In this document: positions 24,608-32,670 of the stretch, piece by piece
Layout of the letters: each line of letters opens with the position of its first letter
How positions within the stretch are numbered: the first letter of the stretch is position 1
Virus record (IMG/VR): IMGVR_UViG_3300037234_000357
Coordinates: 1-47,766 of that record
Strand: one strand, 5' to 3'
Source of the DNA: a virus
DNA length: 47,766 nt
Translations under genes and position numbers: made by a program
The notes under the pieces: model-generated
What the model was told of the DNA's origin: nothing
What the model saw: only the letters and a program-made list of their open reading frames with translations
Databases searched by the model: none

Positions 24608-25156
24608 TTACTGTGCTTTCTTGACAGTTTCCATAAAGTCGTTTTTGGCTTTTGGATACAACTTAGAACATGCAGTAATTGCCACACCCTTAGTGCATTT
24701 ATGCTCTGCCATATAGTCTTTAACCAAGGCTTTCAGACCTTTCCTACTGTCATCATCAATCCCTTCCGCTCCATTATCAGCATCAACTGCATTGGGTGAA
24801 TCGGATTCGAGATTTTCCAACTTTGTTTTGCTCGCCTTGGCCTGAGCTTTCAAAATGTCAACAGCAGCATCCGGGGCCGTGGTACTACCATCTGCAATAA
24901 ATTTATCAATCATGTCTTTATTGCCAGCGTTTGACAATTCAGTTAAACCGGAAATCCTTGTCCGCTCTTCCGCTTTACCGATCTCCACACCTTCAACTTT
25001 ACCAGCCTCCACGCCCCTTGCATGTTCAACGGCCTTAACATCTGTCAAGGATTCATCAAGTGCGCTCTTCGCTTCCAGTTTTCCCTTTTCAATCATTGCA
25101 TTGTAAAGGTCTATATTACTGGCTTTCATTTCTGCAATCTGTTCAATCAGCGTCAT
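24608..25156 (-). CDS. Scaffold protein from an internal start within the protease gene
   Basis: Met313 of the protease frame (MTLIEQIAEMKASNIDLYNA) has its own GGGAGGAAATGGC site upstream, which is well placed. It would yield a separate 182-aa helical, acidic protein, as lambda Nu3 is made from within gene C. It would then act as the free internal scaffold. The sequence shows the start signals; the product itself is inferred. Confidence 0.75.
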   Translation of the reverse strand: MTLIEQIAEMKASNIDLYNAMIEKGKLEAKSALDESLTDVKAVEHARGVEAGKVEGVEIGKAEERTRISGLTELSNAGNKDMIDKFIADGSTTAPDAAVDILKAQAKASKTKLENLESDSPNAVDADNGAEGIDDDSRKGLKALVKDYMAEHKCTKGVAITACSKLYPKAKNDFMETVKKAQ

Positions 25157-26092
25157 GCCATTTCCTCCCTTTGAAAAATTAAAATTATTACTTTTATAAC
25201 TACAAAGCGTATAAATCCCTTTGTTAATAAAAACTTCGGTACTCTCTTTATTACCTATGTTGTCGAATAGCTGGCCCATGGTCAACATACCATCAATGAG
25301 GCCGATTTTAATACCTTGTGTTCCAATAAAGGTTTTACCCTCTGCCATCCTTTTAACGGCTGAAGGTTTGATATTTTTAAATGTTGCCATGTCATTTGTA
25401 AACGCGCTATTCACTTGGTCAACCTGATTTTGTAACACGGCTTCACCTTGAGCGTCCAATGGTTTAAGCATAGAAGGGACACGCTTAAACTCTCCCGCCG
25501 CCACTTCCGTCTGGGTAATACCGATTTTTTTATTAAGTTCTGAAATATCCGTGTGAGTTGTGACTGTACCGATGGAACCCACAACCGTAACATCACCAGT
25601 GATGAAAGTCTTGTGAGCCGCCGCACCTATCCACATGGCCGCGCTTGCCATCATCCCGGATGTTACTGCCATAATCGGTTTCTTAGATCTGGCTTCAAAT
25701 ATAATATTTGCAAACTGTTGAACGCCAAACGCATCGCCGCCGGGGCTATCAATATCCAGCACGATGGTGTGGACATCTTCACGCCCCACAAGTTCACGGA
25801 AATCTCTTTCAAGAATATCCAGCGCGGCAAATCCACCAAAGAATATAGAAAAGAAATCACTCTTTGGAATTATCATTCCTTCAATTCGCAATACACCCAC
25901 ACCGTCCTTGATTTCAAACGTCGGGGGTGATATTGCCGGGTCTAAAAGGTCTATAGAACTGTTGAACTTTGCTTCCATCTCTTTCGGCGGCTTCGCGTAA
26001 AACTGTAGCTGCCTGTCGTACATCTGAAAAACCTTTTCCGATTGATTTGGAAGAATGGCCCATAATGGCGATAATGTGAATTGTGTTGTCAT
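24608..26092 (-). CDS. Prohead protease of the S49/ClpP fold with fused scaffold domain
   Basis: 494 aa. The protease part (about 1-300) shows VHTIVLDIDSPGGDAFGVQQ (108-127) and the nucleophile region VTSGMMASAAMWIGAA with Ser150, as in SppA and lambda gpC. Lambda-type C-terminal scaffold follows: Lys/Glu/Ala-rich helices ending NDFMETVKKAQ, starting at an internal ATG. It should mature the capsid and remove the scaffold. The start overlaps the portal stop by one base (TAATG), with AAGGGGGAC upstream. Confidence 0.92.
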   Translation of the reverse strand: MTTQFTLSPLWAILPNQSEKVFQMYDRQLQFYAKPPKEMEAKFNSSIDLLDPAISPPTFEIKDGVGVLRIEGMIIPKSDFFSIFFGGFAALDILERDFRELVGREDVHTIVLDIDSPGGDAFGVQQFANIIFEARSKKPIMAVTSGMMASAAMWIGAAAHKTFITGDVTVVGSIGTVTTHTDISELNKKIGITQTEVAAGEFKRVPSMLKPLDAQGEAVLQNQVDQVNSAFTNDMATFKNIKPSAVKRMAEGKTFIGTQGIKIGLIDGMLTMGQLFDNIGNKESTEVFINKGIYTLCSYKSNNFNFSKGGNGMTLIEQIAEMKASNIDLYNAMIEKGKLEAKSALDESLTDVKAVEHARGVEAGKVEGVEIGKAEERTRISGLTELSNAGNKDMIDKFIADGSTTAPDAAVDILKAQAKASKTKLENLESDSPNAVDADNGAEGIDDDSRKGLKALVKDYMAEHKCTKGVAITACSKLYPKAKNDFMETVKKAQ

Positions 26093-27723
26093 TATTTGTC
26101 CCCCTTACTTGTATTGTTTTCGTCTTCATCATCATTATCTTCATCGTCATTATCTTTACCTGAATCATTATTTTCTACCGCATTAACGCCTTGAACACCA
26201 GTACTACCACGCGCTCCCATACCGATATGGTTAACATTTCTTTCGTCCATGGCACTTTCTTCATACGCTATTTGATCAATGTTCCTGTCAAAGTCTTCGC
26301 CTATGGCGGCACTCTCACCGGCAATGGTGGTTAATCTTCCACCAATCCTATCAAGGGCGGCGGTTGTTTCATCTTTAGGGTTAATCTGTCCCATTGAAGG
26401 GCCAACCCATTTATTTTGAAGGTAAGATGCTCTAATGGCAAAATCATCCATGAAACCGGGCGCGTCTATTCTTCCGCGTAATACCGCTTCTTCCATCCAT
26501 GCTTCATAAATTAAATTACAGAAATGATTTTCCAGCCATGTGCGTCTTGTCTTGAACATTTTCCACGCTAACAACATAGCAGACCTTGACGCTGAATAAG
26601 AAGATGAAAACTGATAATTCAACAACTCGTAAGGTATTGAAAGAGCCGCGCCGATCTGCCTTAACATGGACATCATAAACGCATCAAAATTCTTGTTTGG
26701 CCTCTTTGGGTCTGCAAATTCTACTTCCTCGTCAGTGCCTATAGTAAGAAAAGTCCCCATGCCTAACTTGTAATCTTGGTCATCGTCTGACGCGTTCGTT
26801 TCCTCCGTCATTGAGTACGGTGAAAATCCGGTGTCTCCGTCCGGGGTCTTGATAATTGTCGTGAAATAAGAATTAACAACGGCGGCTGCTATTTCTGCAT
26901 TAGTGTATTTAGATAACTGTTTTATAATCTCCATGATAGGGGCCAGATATGGCATACCACGGGTTTGATCCGGTCTTAATTGTTCGTAGACGTGTATTAC
27001 TCTTCGTCTGCCTGTAGTCGTGAAAGCATTGTATTTATCCCATTTACGTTCAAAACCTTTTTCCGTTCCCGGATTTGTTGTCCTGATATCATAGGCGGTG
27101 GGGGCTCCCTTGCTATCCATCCAAACACCGGCGGCCCTCTCCTTTGTATCCTTAACGCCTTGGTCATTACATATCCGGTCACCTTCTATAAGCTGTATTT
27201 TTAATCCATATGGTGAAGTATTACGCATTTCAAAAGGTAACAGCGCGAATATGTCTCCGGATTCTAAAGCCCCTCTCAAGACAAGGTTAACATTATCGTT
27301 AAAATTGCCTTTCCTGTTATAAGAGCAATCCAGATTGTTGGCGAATAACTTCCATTCGCTTTCAATTAGGTTCTGTTTCTTCGCGGCTGCTTTCTCGTTT
27401 AACTGTAATATGTCCCGGTTAATTCTTGACTGCATAGTCAACCCAGAACCCACCACGTGAAGTGTATTTGTATTTATGGCCCCTGTAGCAATTGGCGCGT
27501 TACGTATTAAATCACGGGAACGGTTAACAATCTTTTGACGATCTGATAACATGTCACCATCTGCGTCACTCTGTGGAGGCAACCAGCCCTTCACTCCACG
27601 CCTTGTGGTAGAACCGCCGAAATATGCACCGCTACGGCTTTCAAATTGGCCGCCCTTGGTCACTCTCTGTTTTTGCGCAAAGAGTGGAAGGGATTCAAAT
27701 TTTACTTTGTTTGTCTTTTTCAT
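26092..27723 (-). CDS. Portal protein, lambda family
   Basis: 543 aa, MKKTNKVKFESLPLFAQKQR. Key features of lambda gpB-like portals: IVNRSRDLIRNAPIATGAIN near the N-terminus, VIHVYEQLRPDQTRGMPYLA, AAAVVNSYFTTIIKT, and IPYELLNYQFSSSYSASRSA followed by a long helix. The C-terminus is acidic and low-complexity (about 20 Asp/Glu/Asn). It forms the ring through which DNA is packaged. Its stop overlaps the protease start. Confidence 0.95.
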   Translation of the reverse strand: MKKTNKVKFESLPLFAQKQRVTKGGQFESRSGAYFGGSTTRRGVKGWLPPQSDADGDMLSDRQKIVNRSRDLIRNAPIATGAINTNTLHVVGSGLTMQSRINRDILQLNEKAAAKKQNLIESEWKLFANNLDCSYNRKGNFNDNVNLVLRGALESGDIFALLPFEMRNTSPYGLKIQLIEGDRICNDQGVKDTKERAAGVWMDSKGAPTAYDIRTTNPGTEKGFERKWDKYNAFTTTGRRRVIHVYEQLRPDQTRGMPYLAPIMEIIKQLSKYTNAEIAAAVVNSYFTTIIKTPDGDTGFSPYSMTEETNASDDDQDYKLGMGTFLTIGTDEEVEFADPKRPNKNFDAFMMSMLRQIGAALSIPYELLNYQFSSSYSASRSAMLLAWKMFKTRRTWLENHFCNLIYEAWMEEAVLRGRIDAPGFMDDFAIRASYLQNKWVGPSMGQINPKDETTAALDRIGGRLTTIAGESAAIGEDFDRNIDQIAYEESAMDERNVNHIGMGARGSTGVQGVNAVENNDSGKDNDDEDNDDEDENNTSKGDK

Positions 27724-27835
27724 AAGTTTTCGTTAATAGGTCAAGGGGTACTTGAAATATAATAGCCATCTGTTTTATGATTTCTCTTTGCCATTCTTCA
27801 AATCTCTCTTTTGATTTATCCTCTAGTAATAACAT
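27695..27835 (-). CDS. Small ORF overlapping the portal start
   Basis: 46 aa from ATG 27835, which overlaps the upstream stop as TAATG with GGTGAG nearby; reads MLLLEDKSKERFEEWQREII and KQMAIIFQVPLDLLTKTYEK. The second segment looks like the IARxFGVPPxLL helix of HK97-type portals, so it may be a small connector helper or remnant. It overlaps the portal start by 29 bp. Confidence 0.45.
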   Translation of the reverse strand: MLLLEDKSKERFEEWQREIIKQMAIIFQVPLDLLTKTYEKDKQSKI

Positions 27836-28032
27836 TACTCACCATCCTTGCTTGTGCTCTTTTTCTTTTTAGGCTTAAACTCCACCAACCCCGCGCACAT
27901 GCCAGTTTCATCAACTCCCACACCTTTTAAATTACACACATGCTGAACATTGTTGGCGCACATAATGGCCAAACAATGAACTTTGCATTCTACCGATATT
28001 TCAAATGAAACTTTTTGCAATTTATTGTCCAT
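27835..28032 (-). CDS. Small Cys-rich protein
   Basis: 65 aa, MDNKLQKVSFEISVECKVHC, with GAGGGAG upstream. Cysteines at about 16, 20, 25, 33 and 46 and a histidine could bind a metal. The C-terminus is basic (PKKKKSTSKDGE). Located with a second small Cys protein between connector and portal genes. Confidence 0.65.
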   Translation of the reverse strand: MDNKLQKVSFEISVECKVHCLAIMCANNVQHVCNLKGVGVDETGMCAGLVEFKPKKKKSTSKDGE

Positions 28033-28047
28033 GTCTCCCTCGCAAAA

Positions 28048-28245
28048 TCAAAAATTACTTATTACCAAATCAATAAAGCGTTTTGTATCGGCAATACAAC
28101 AGGCATGACAAACGACACTCTTATTTTCCAATTGCCAACCATCAACAGGCCCTTTATCTAATCCAATTTCAACGCCGCAGTCAGCACATATACGCTTTGA
28201 TTTGGTTAAATTATTATTTACTTCTTCACTAGATATCAATTTCAT
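28048..28245 (-). CDS. Small zinc-finger-like protein
   Basis: 65 aa, MKLISSEEVNNNLTKSKRIC. A treble-clef-like set CADCG (20-24) and CHACC (46-50) is clear. GTGGGGG lies upstream. Placed between packaging genes; function unknown. Confidence 0.7.
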   Translation of the reverse strand: MKLISSEEVNNNLTKSKRICADCGVEIGLDKGPVDGWQLENKSVVCHACCIADTKRFIDLVISNF

Positions 28246-28265
28246 AATTCCCCCACTGATAAAAA

Positions 28266-28472
28266 TTATTTATCTACGCAAGTAAACGCGCCGACTCTTA
28301 TTCCTTTACGTTTTTCACGCGCTACCTCTTTTTTGTATTTATCCCGGCCCTTCTCCAGGTCTCTTAAATCTGCCTTAGTGACAGACCTGTTGTTGATTGT
28401 ATACGATTGTGCATCTAGCACGGCTATAATGGCCTCTTCATATTTTGTGAGTAATACGCTTGCTACGCTCAT
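28266..28472 (-). CDS. Connector-like small protein (gpW position)
   Basis: 68 aa, MSVASVLLTKYEEAIIAVLD. The YTINNRSVTKADLRDLEKGR block is typical of the small gpW/DUF6148-like proteins that sit between large terminase and portal. The ATG overlaps the terminase stop (ATGA). A head-joining function is inferred from family and position. Confidence 0.8.
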   Translation of the reverse strand: MSVASVLLTKYEEAIIAVLDAQSYTINNRSVTKADLRDLEKGRDKYKKEVAREKRKGIRVGAFTCVDK

Positions 28473-30334
28473 GTGACATGTTCCCCCGGATTCAGTACAC
28501 GCCTACGCTTTTTTCTTGGTAAGGCATAGACCTTTTTAACATTATTTTGCTGAAGACTATCCAACATTTTTGATATTGTCAAGGTCGGATAAATCACAAA
28601 AGCGATAATATATAACGCCGCGATATTATAAACGAACAAATCAAGCTGCTCGTTACGCTTTCGGGTCTTAATCCATTCATATTTCTTAAAACCCTTGACA
28701 AATTTGGGTTTTCGCTTCTCGGCGGTCAACTGTTTAAAATACTCTTCATCCAATTTCATAGGAAAATGAACGTATCCCGGCCCCTTTTCATCAATCAAAA
28801 GGCGGCTAAATAGCAAGTTTTTAATGGTATCAGTACCAATCATGTACAGATTAACACCATTCTTTTGAATGTTAGGCTTGCCGCTTATGGGAGAGCCGGG
28901 AGTGGATGAACCTTTTATAGCAAAAACTGACATCGGATCACAAGTCTTGACAAATTCATATGTTTGGGCGGTATAGTGTCCACCGGTATCTATGGTGGTG
29001 GCCACGATTCGCATTTGACCATTCTTATGCATAAACGTTTTCTGCATGTACTCCCGGAGGTTGGCCCACACTAACAACTCAGCCGGGGAGCCCATCAGGT
29101 ACATGGTTTCCACCACGTGACAAGACTCGCCGGGCTTCCATCCAATAATCTTGGTTTCTATTCTGTCATCTTGAACGTCAGCCGCACATGTTAACAGAAC
29201 AATATTTTCGTCAAGCTCTGCCGTGTCCGGCTCCCGTCGATTATACAAGTAACTAAATTCTAATGAGGCCCCTTTACTCTCCCACGTTTCGGCCAGTACG
29301 GTGTTTGTCCATGTCTTCTGCAATGGTTCGTCCTTGAGCTTTTCGAATTTCAAAAACTCTAATACGATATCTTCCCACGACAACCACCCTAAAGGAGAGT
29401 ACAGCGCATTAATATGGAATCCGGGACACTTACCCTTCTCTTTATTCTCTGGAATCCACCGGCCATCACGTAGCATTGTAGTCTTAAACCTCTCTTCAAT
29501 GTAACACCCGCAATCATCACAGATATAAACTACCTCTGACAGCAATTCATAAGTGGCTTTGTCATGATCAAATTTAATATTACCCCATTGCAAATGCTGC
29601 ATGTGTCCGCAATGAGGACAGGGCAGATTATATTTTCTTTGGTCAGATTCTAAATACTCCCTCTCTATCCGGGAATTCTCTTTCTCTGTAGGTGAGGAAA
29701 GTATAAATATCTTGCGTCTACGCCCGAATGTAGTAGTTCTTTTGACCGCTAATGCTATGGGATCACCCTCACCCTCTAGGTCTAAGGGGTAAGAATCCAC
29801 TTCATCCAGTGCCAAGTTTCGTATGGGCATCATACGCAATGAACTAGCAGAGTTGGCCCCGGTCAATATGGTCACACCGCCCGGATACTCTTTGCAAAGG
29901 AGGGTATTGCCCCCGTCTTTTTCTCTGGATGATTTTATTATCTTGCTTAATACCGGGCTATCGTCAATCATTTCTTGGTATCGCTGTTTAGATAGCTTTT
30001 TGGCCATCTCCACTGTAGGTTCTACAATGAGAAACGGGCCGGGGCATAGGTCAATTGAATGGCCATTCCAGTTGAGTATCAATTGCGTCCCGGTAATCTG
30101 TGCAGGTTTCATGAAGACTACAAAATCACAAGGGTGGGAGGGGGAAAGACAATCCATAATCTCTTTCGTGAATGGAACACGTGAGGTTTGATATTTACCC
30201 GGTGACGCGCTACCCTTAGAGGACAGCACAACGTTTATATCTGACCATTCGGAAATATTCTGTTTCGGGTCAAGCTTCAGGCCCCGCGCATATGCGGCGT
30301 TATGGATTACTTCGGCTTGCGTACTTGTCGGCAT
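28469..30334 (-). CDS. Terminase large subunit (GpA family)
   Basis: 621 aa. Start ATG 30334 (MPTSTQAEVIHNAAYARGLK) is chosen for GGGAG upstream; an ATG at 30349 is less suited. ATPase features include FVVFMKPAQITGTQLILNWN, the acidic NLALDEVDSYPLD and KIFILSSPT. A zinc ribbon with CPHCGHMQHLQW and CDDCGCYI follows, and the nuclease half has LTCAADVQDDRIE and TTIDTGGHYTAQTYEFVK. It cuts and pumps DNA into the prohead. GpA-type enzymes usually cut at cos sites. Confidence 0.95.
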   Translation of the reverse strand: MPTSTQAEVIHNAAYARGLKLDPKQNISEWSDINVVLSSKGSASPGKYQTSRVPFTKEIMDCLSPSHPCDFVVFMKPAQITGTQLILNWNGHSIDLCPGPFLIVEPTVEMAKKLSKQRYQEMIDDSPVLSKIIKSSREKDGGNTLLCKEYPGGVTILTGANSASSLRMMPIRNLALDEVDSYPLDLEGEGDPIALAVKRTTTFGRRRKIFILSSPTEKENSRIEREYLESDQRKYNLPCPHCGHMQHLQWGNIKFDHDKATYELLSEVVYICDDCGCYIEERFKTTMLRDGRWIPENKEKGKCPGFHINALYSPLGWLSWEDIVLEFLKFEKLKDEPLQKTWTNTVLAETWESKGASLEFSYLYNRREPDTAELDENIVLLTCAADVQDDRIETKIIGWKPGESCHVVETMYLMGSPAELLVWANLREYMQKTFMHKNGQMRIVATTIDTGGHYTAQTYEFVKTCDPMSVFAIKGSSTPGSPISGKPNIQKNGVNLYMIGTDTIKNLLFSRLLIDEKGPGYVHFPMKLDEEYFKQLTAEKRKPKFVKGFKKYEWIKTRKRNEQLDLFVYNIAALYIIAFVIYPTLTISKMLDSLQQNNVKKVYALPRKKRRRVLNPGEHVT

Positions 30335-30355
30335 ATTTAACGCTCCCATAACGGT

Positions 30356-30526
30356 TTATAATTTAATATTTTTATCTTCTTTTCTTCTACCATATAATTT
30401 TCTTTCTTGTTCTTTTCTCTTTGCATATCCCGCCTCATATGCTTCTTTCTGAACATCCTTTATAGTCACCCCTACCGTATCTTCTTCATCCTTCCAATGC
30501 GTACCATACCACTCTTTAAATTCCAT
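30356..30526 (-). CDS. Small charged protein between terminase genes
   Basis: 56 aa from ATG 30526 (MEFKEWYGTHWKDEEDTVGV), with ACAGGAG upstream. It is Lys/Glu-rich and ends GRRKEDKNIKL. It sits between small and large terminase genes; perhaps a packaging accessory. Too short for a confident family. Confidence 0.65.
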   Translation of the reverse strand: MEFKEWYGTHWKDEEDTVGVTIKDVQKEAYEAGYAKRKEQERKLYGRRKEDKNIKL

Positions 30527-30586
30527 TTATATTCTCCTGTAAAATTAATCTACTAAATACCCATTTAATAAATTCAAATAAATATT

Positions 30587-31207
30587 TTACTCGTCATCGT
30601 CTTCCCGGTCGTATCGGTCTGGGACAATTCCCTTTTCTTTAATCAAAGCCGTTAATTCGTTCTCAATGCTCTCTGTTATGATATCTCTGACCGTCACTTC
30701 ATCCGTTTCAGCCGCTACAATGGCCGCCACGCGATCCGGGATGTTCAACATTCGGTCTCTTATTTCACGCGCGGCTGTAAACGCGGCAAATTCCACATCC
30801 TTAGTCAGCACCATTTGACCTTTCCTCAATGAGACTTCCAATTCCAAGAGCTCAATTTTTAATTTCTTCTCTTTCGTCCGGGCCTCAGTATAGCCAATGT
30901 TATTTAGTTTTTGCTTCCGACTCCCGGCCCCTTCCTCATTTGGGCTCCCATCGTCAACGGCTAACTTCCCGGTATTTAGATCATGCTTACCCGATCCTAT
31001 AGGGTCAACTAAATATTTTTTCAAAGCGGCATCTGCTTCATCCGGGTTAATCATATCATCATGGAGAGGAATGACACCCTTTTGACAATACTTCCCAATT
31101 GTCCGGGCGGCAACATTCACGCGCCTTGCATATGCGGCCCGCGTCATCAATTCCATCTCTGACAATTTTTCGTCAATTTCTTCTAGTAATATATTTTTAG
31201 TGCTCAT
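30587..31207 (-). CDS. Terminase small subunit
   Basis: 206 aa, MSTKNILLEEIDEKLSEMEL. An N-terminal winged-helix-like DNA-binding segment (MTRAAYARRVNVAARTIGKY) precedes a linker and a long helix (EARTKEKKLKIELLELEVSL), then the C-terminal IRDRMLNIPDRVAAIVAAE typical of Nu1/DUF1441-type small terminases. It recognises the packaging site and recruits the large subunit. The start overlaps the upstream stop (ATGA), with GGAG upstream. Confidence 0.85.
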   Translation of the reverse strand: MSTKNILLEEIDEKLSEMELMTRAAYARRVNVAARTIGKYCQKGVIPLHDDMINPDEADAALKKYLVDPIGSGKHDLNTGKLAVDDGSPNEEGAGSRKQKLNNIGYTEARTKEKKLKIELLELEVSLRKGQMVLTKDVEFAAFTAAREIRDRMLNIPDRVAAIVAAETDEVTVRDIITESIENELTALIKEKGIVPDRYDREDDDE

Positions 31208-31500
31208 TTTTTAATTCTCCGTGTGAACTTTGTCCATGACCACCCTTGATCATCTACAATATACCCCGGCTTTCCTATGATGTAATGAAAAGCGTCCACC
31301 GCGTTTGCATATTCGGCCATTTTCTTGGCGTGCCGTTCGCCTCTCTGACTCCAAAGGATTAACGTAAAACCTTTTTCTTTTCTAGCCCGACACCATTTCA
31401 CTAGTTCGAAATTCACAACACCACGAGTCACAAGGGTATCGTCAACGTCAACAGCTATAACTTTAGTCAATGGCAATCTACGGGTACTTTCTTTAATCAC
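31204..31500 (-). CDS. HAD-like phosphatase
   Basis: 98 aa on a GTG start. HAD motif I is seen as VDVDDTLV (residues 17-24, two catalytic Asp) and motif II as LILWSQRG (Ser51); motif III/IV residues are in IIGKPGYIVDDQ. It is very short for a HAD enzyme, lacking a cap. Such minimal phage HADs may act on nucleotides or DNA ends; the substrate is unknown. It overlaps both neighbours by a few bases, within the packaging operon. Confidence 0.85.
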   Translation of the reverse strand: MIKESTRRLPLTKVIAVDVDDTLVTRGVVNFELVKWCRARKEKGFTLILWSQRGERHAKKMAEYANAVDAFHYIIGKPGYIVDDQGWSWTKFTRRIKK

Positions 31501-32114
31501 CGGCGGCCCCCCTTCTCAAACTGTTTATTAAACTGAACATCTAACGTCGGCTGAAAATCATTATCAATTGTTTTCATTATCACACCTTCGGCACTGTTGT
31601 TTGTGTACAGGTCAGCGATGGGCGGGCCGTAAAGCACTTCTCTTTTTTCGGCCATATACGGTTTCCCTTTTTTCGTATGCCTGACGATATGCCCGGCCTT
31701 TTTGCCTTTGGCCTTAGCAAATGCGAACTCAGCAGCTTGACCTTTTTTGAGTGGGGCAATAAAGCCGCCCTTGATAGTCTTCGTTGCCTTCTTAATCTTG
31801 ACGGTTATTCCGGGCTTAATTTGCCGGGCTCCATATTTTATGAGTCCACGCCCTACCCTCTTGATAAAAATCGAAGCTCTTCCGACGTTGGCCCTTACGT
31901 TAGATCTTTTGATGGAAATTAATTTCCCCATCTTCATGGAGGATTTTGGAACGTTGTATTTTTCAGCCACATGAGCCTTTAGATTCTTGTTGACTTTTCG
32001 AGCTACAATGTCAACCGTCTGCGCTGTAGCTTTCTTCAGAACTGTTGGCAGGTCTGCAAATATTCTGTCTAACTGTTCTTTGTTCACTTCCAATTTGAAA
32101 AAGTCCTTACCCAT
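31497..32114 (-). CDS. Probable lambda GpZ-like minor tail protein
   Basis: 205 aa from ATG 32114 (MGKDFFKLEVNKEQLDRIFA); a TTG at 32156 is an alternative, and neither has a clear ribosome site. Features are an N-terminal helical ADLPTVLKKATAQTVDIVAR, a KYNVPKSSM segment and a basic middle (KIKKATKTIKGGFIAPLKKG). These fit GpZ/HK97 gp10-like neck proteins. It is the first gene of the late block, far from the other connector genes, which is unusual. Confidence 0.7.
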   Translation of the reverse strand: MGKDFFKLEVNKEQLDRIFADLPTVLKKATAQTVDIVARKVNKNLKAHVAEKYNVPKSSMKMGKLISIKRSNVRANVGRASIFIKRVGRGLIKYGARQIKPGITVKIKKATKTIKGGFIAPLKKGQAAEFAFAKAKGKKAGHIVRHTKKGKPYMAEKREVLYGPPIADLYTNNSAEGVIMKTIDNDFQPTLDVQFNKQFEKGGRR

Positions 32115-32245
32115 GCACAAGTGATATATTACAGGGCCGGATTTGTCCAGAACCAAAAAACCACATGTGACCTTGCCGGGGACGGGGTCATTACCGTGTC
32201 ATTGCCTAGCAAGAGCAAAATGAAATCAATGTTGTTTTTGGGTGA

Positions 32246-32342
32246 TTATTATTCCGGTAGGTCTAAGCGGAATAATAACTTACAGAAAACGCGGCCTGTA
32301 AGTGCTTAAGGCATAAGGGGTTACACGATCACGGAATAATAA
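32246..32342. repeat. CGGAATAATAA repeat cluster with hairpins
   Basis: Copies 1 and 2 face each other as a perfect 11-bp inverted repeat with an 11-base loop. Copy 2 runs into a second hairpin (ACTTACAG...CTGTAAGT, loop 10), and copy 3 lies 54 bp further on. Repeated sites with such spacing resemble terminase or regulator binding sites. Confidence 0.8.
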
Positions 32343-32595
32343 TTTGCCCTGACCCCTCTAAATTTTTTTTACGATATTAAAAAGGTGCGCCGGAACCAGA
32401 CCCGTGCTCTTTAAAAACGCTCACAGTACCTAAAGGGGGGCGGGGTATGGACTTATGACAATAGAATACATCTAATATGATGATGATGTATGTTAGATCC
32501 AACGTGATGCAGTACAGCGTGAATGGTATTGATGATAGTATTGATGATGATGTGTGCGTGTGGTATGTGACGCCCGTTGTGTGTATGTATGTGGA

Positions 32596-32652
32596 GGGCG
32601 GGTGCAATACAGCTAGCATGCATTGCGGACAAGATGTCATGTCTACCCGCCC
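32596..32652. terminator. GC-rich hairpin after the early operon (possible terminator)
   Basis: GGGCGGGT (32596-32603) and ACCCGCCC (32645-32652) can pair. It starts 19 bp beyond the last early gene in the direction of transcription. The loop is long and holds a smaller GCAAT/ATTGC pair. Without a U-tract it is at best a weak or factor-dependent terminator. Confidence 0.4.
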
Positions 32653-32670
32653 GTGTGCGTGGTGAATCGC

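Larger units (their letters stand above)
32157..32670. promoter_or_regulatory. 514-bp gene-free region ahead of the packaging genes, possible cos/late control region
   Basis: No convincing gene is present on either strand. It contains three copies of CGGAATAATAA (32246-32256 inverted, 32268-32278, 32332-32342), an ACTTACAG/CTGTAAGT hairpin (32278-32303), an AAAGGGGGGCGGGG tract, a GAT/TG-rich simple-sequence stretch (about 32470-32600) and an 8-bp GC-rich inverted repeat. The position directly upstream of small terminase genes is where lambda-type phages carry cos. No consensus sigma70 promoter is visible on the minus strand. Confidence 0.55.

Noticed and set aside
26092-27835. Possible second head-protease or capsid gene in alternate frames
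   Set aside because: All other long frames here are shadows of the portal gene, without ribosome sites or domain content.
32477-32665. 62-codon plus-strand frame starting MMMMYVRS in the gene-free region
   Set aside because: No ribosome site, simple-sequence origin (ATG repeats), wrong strand compared with all other genes, and Cys/Val-rich random-looking product.
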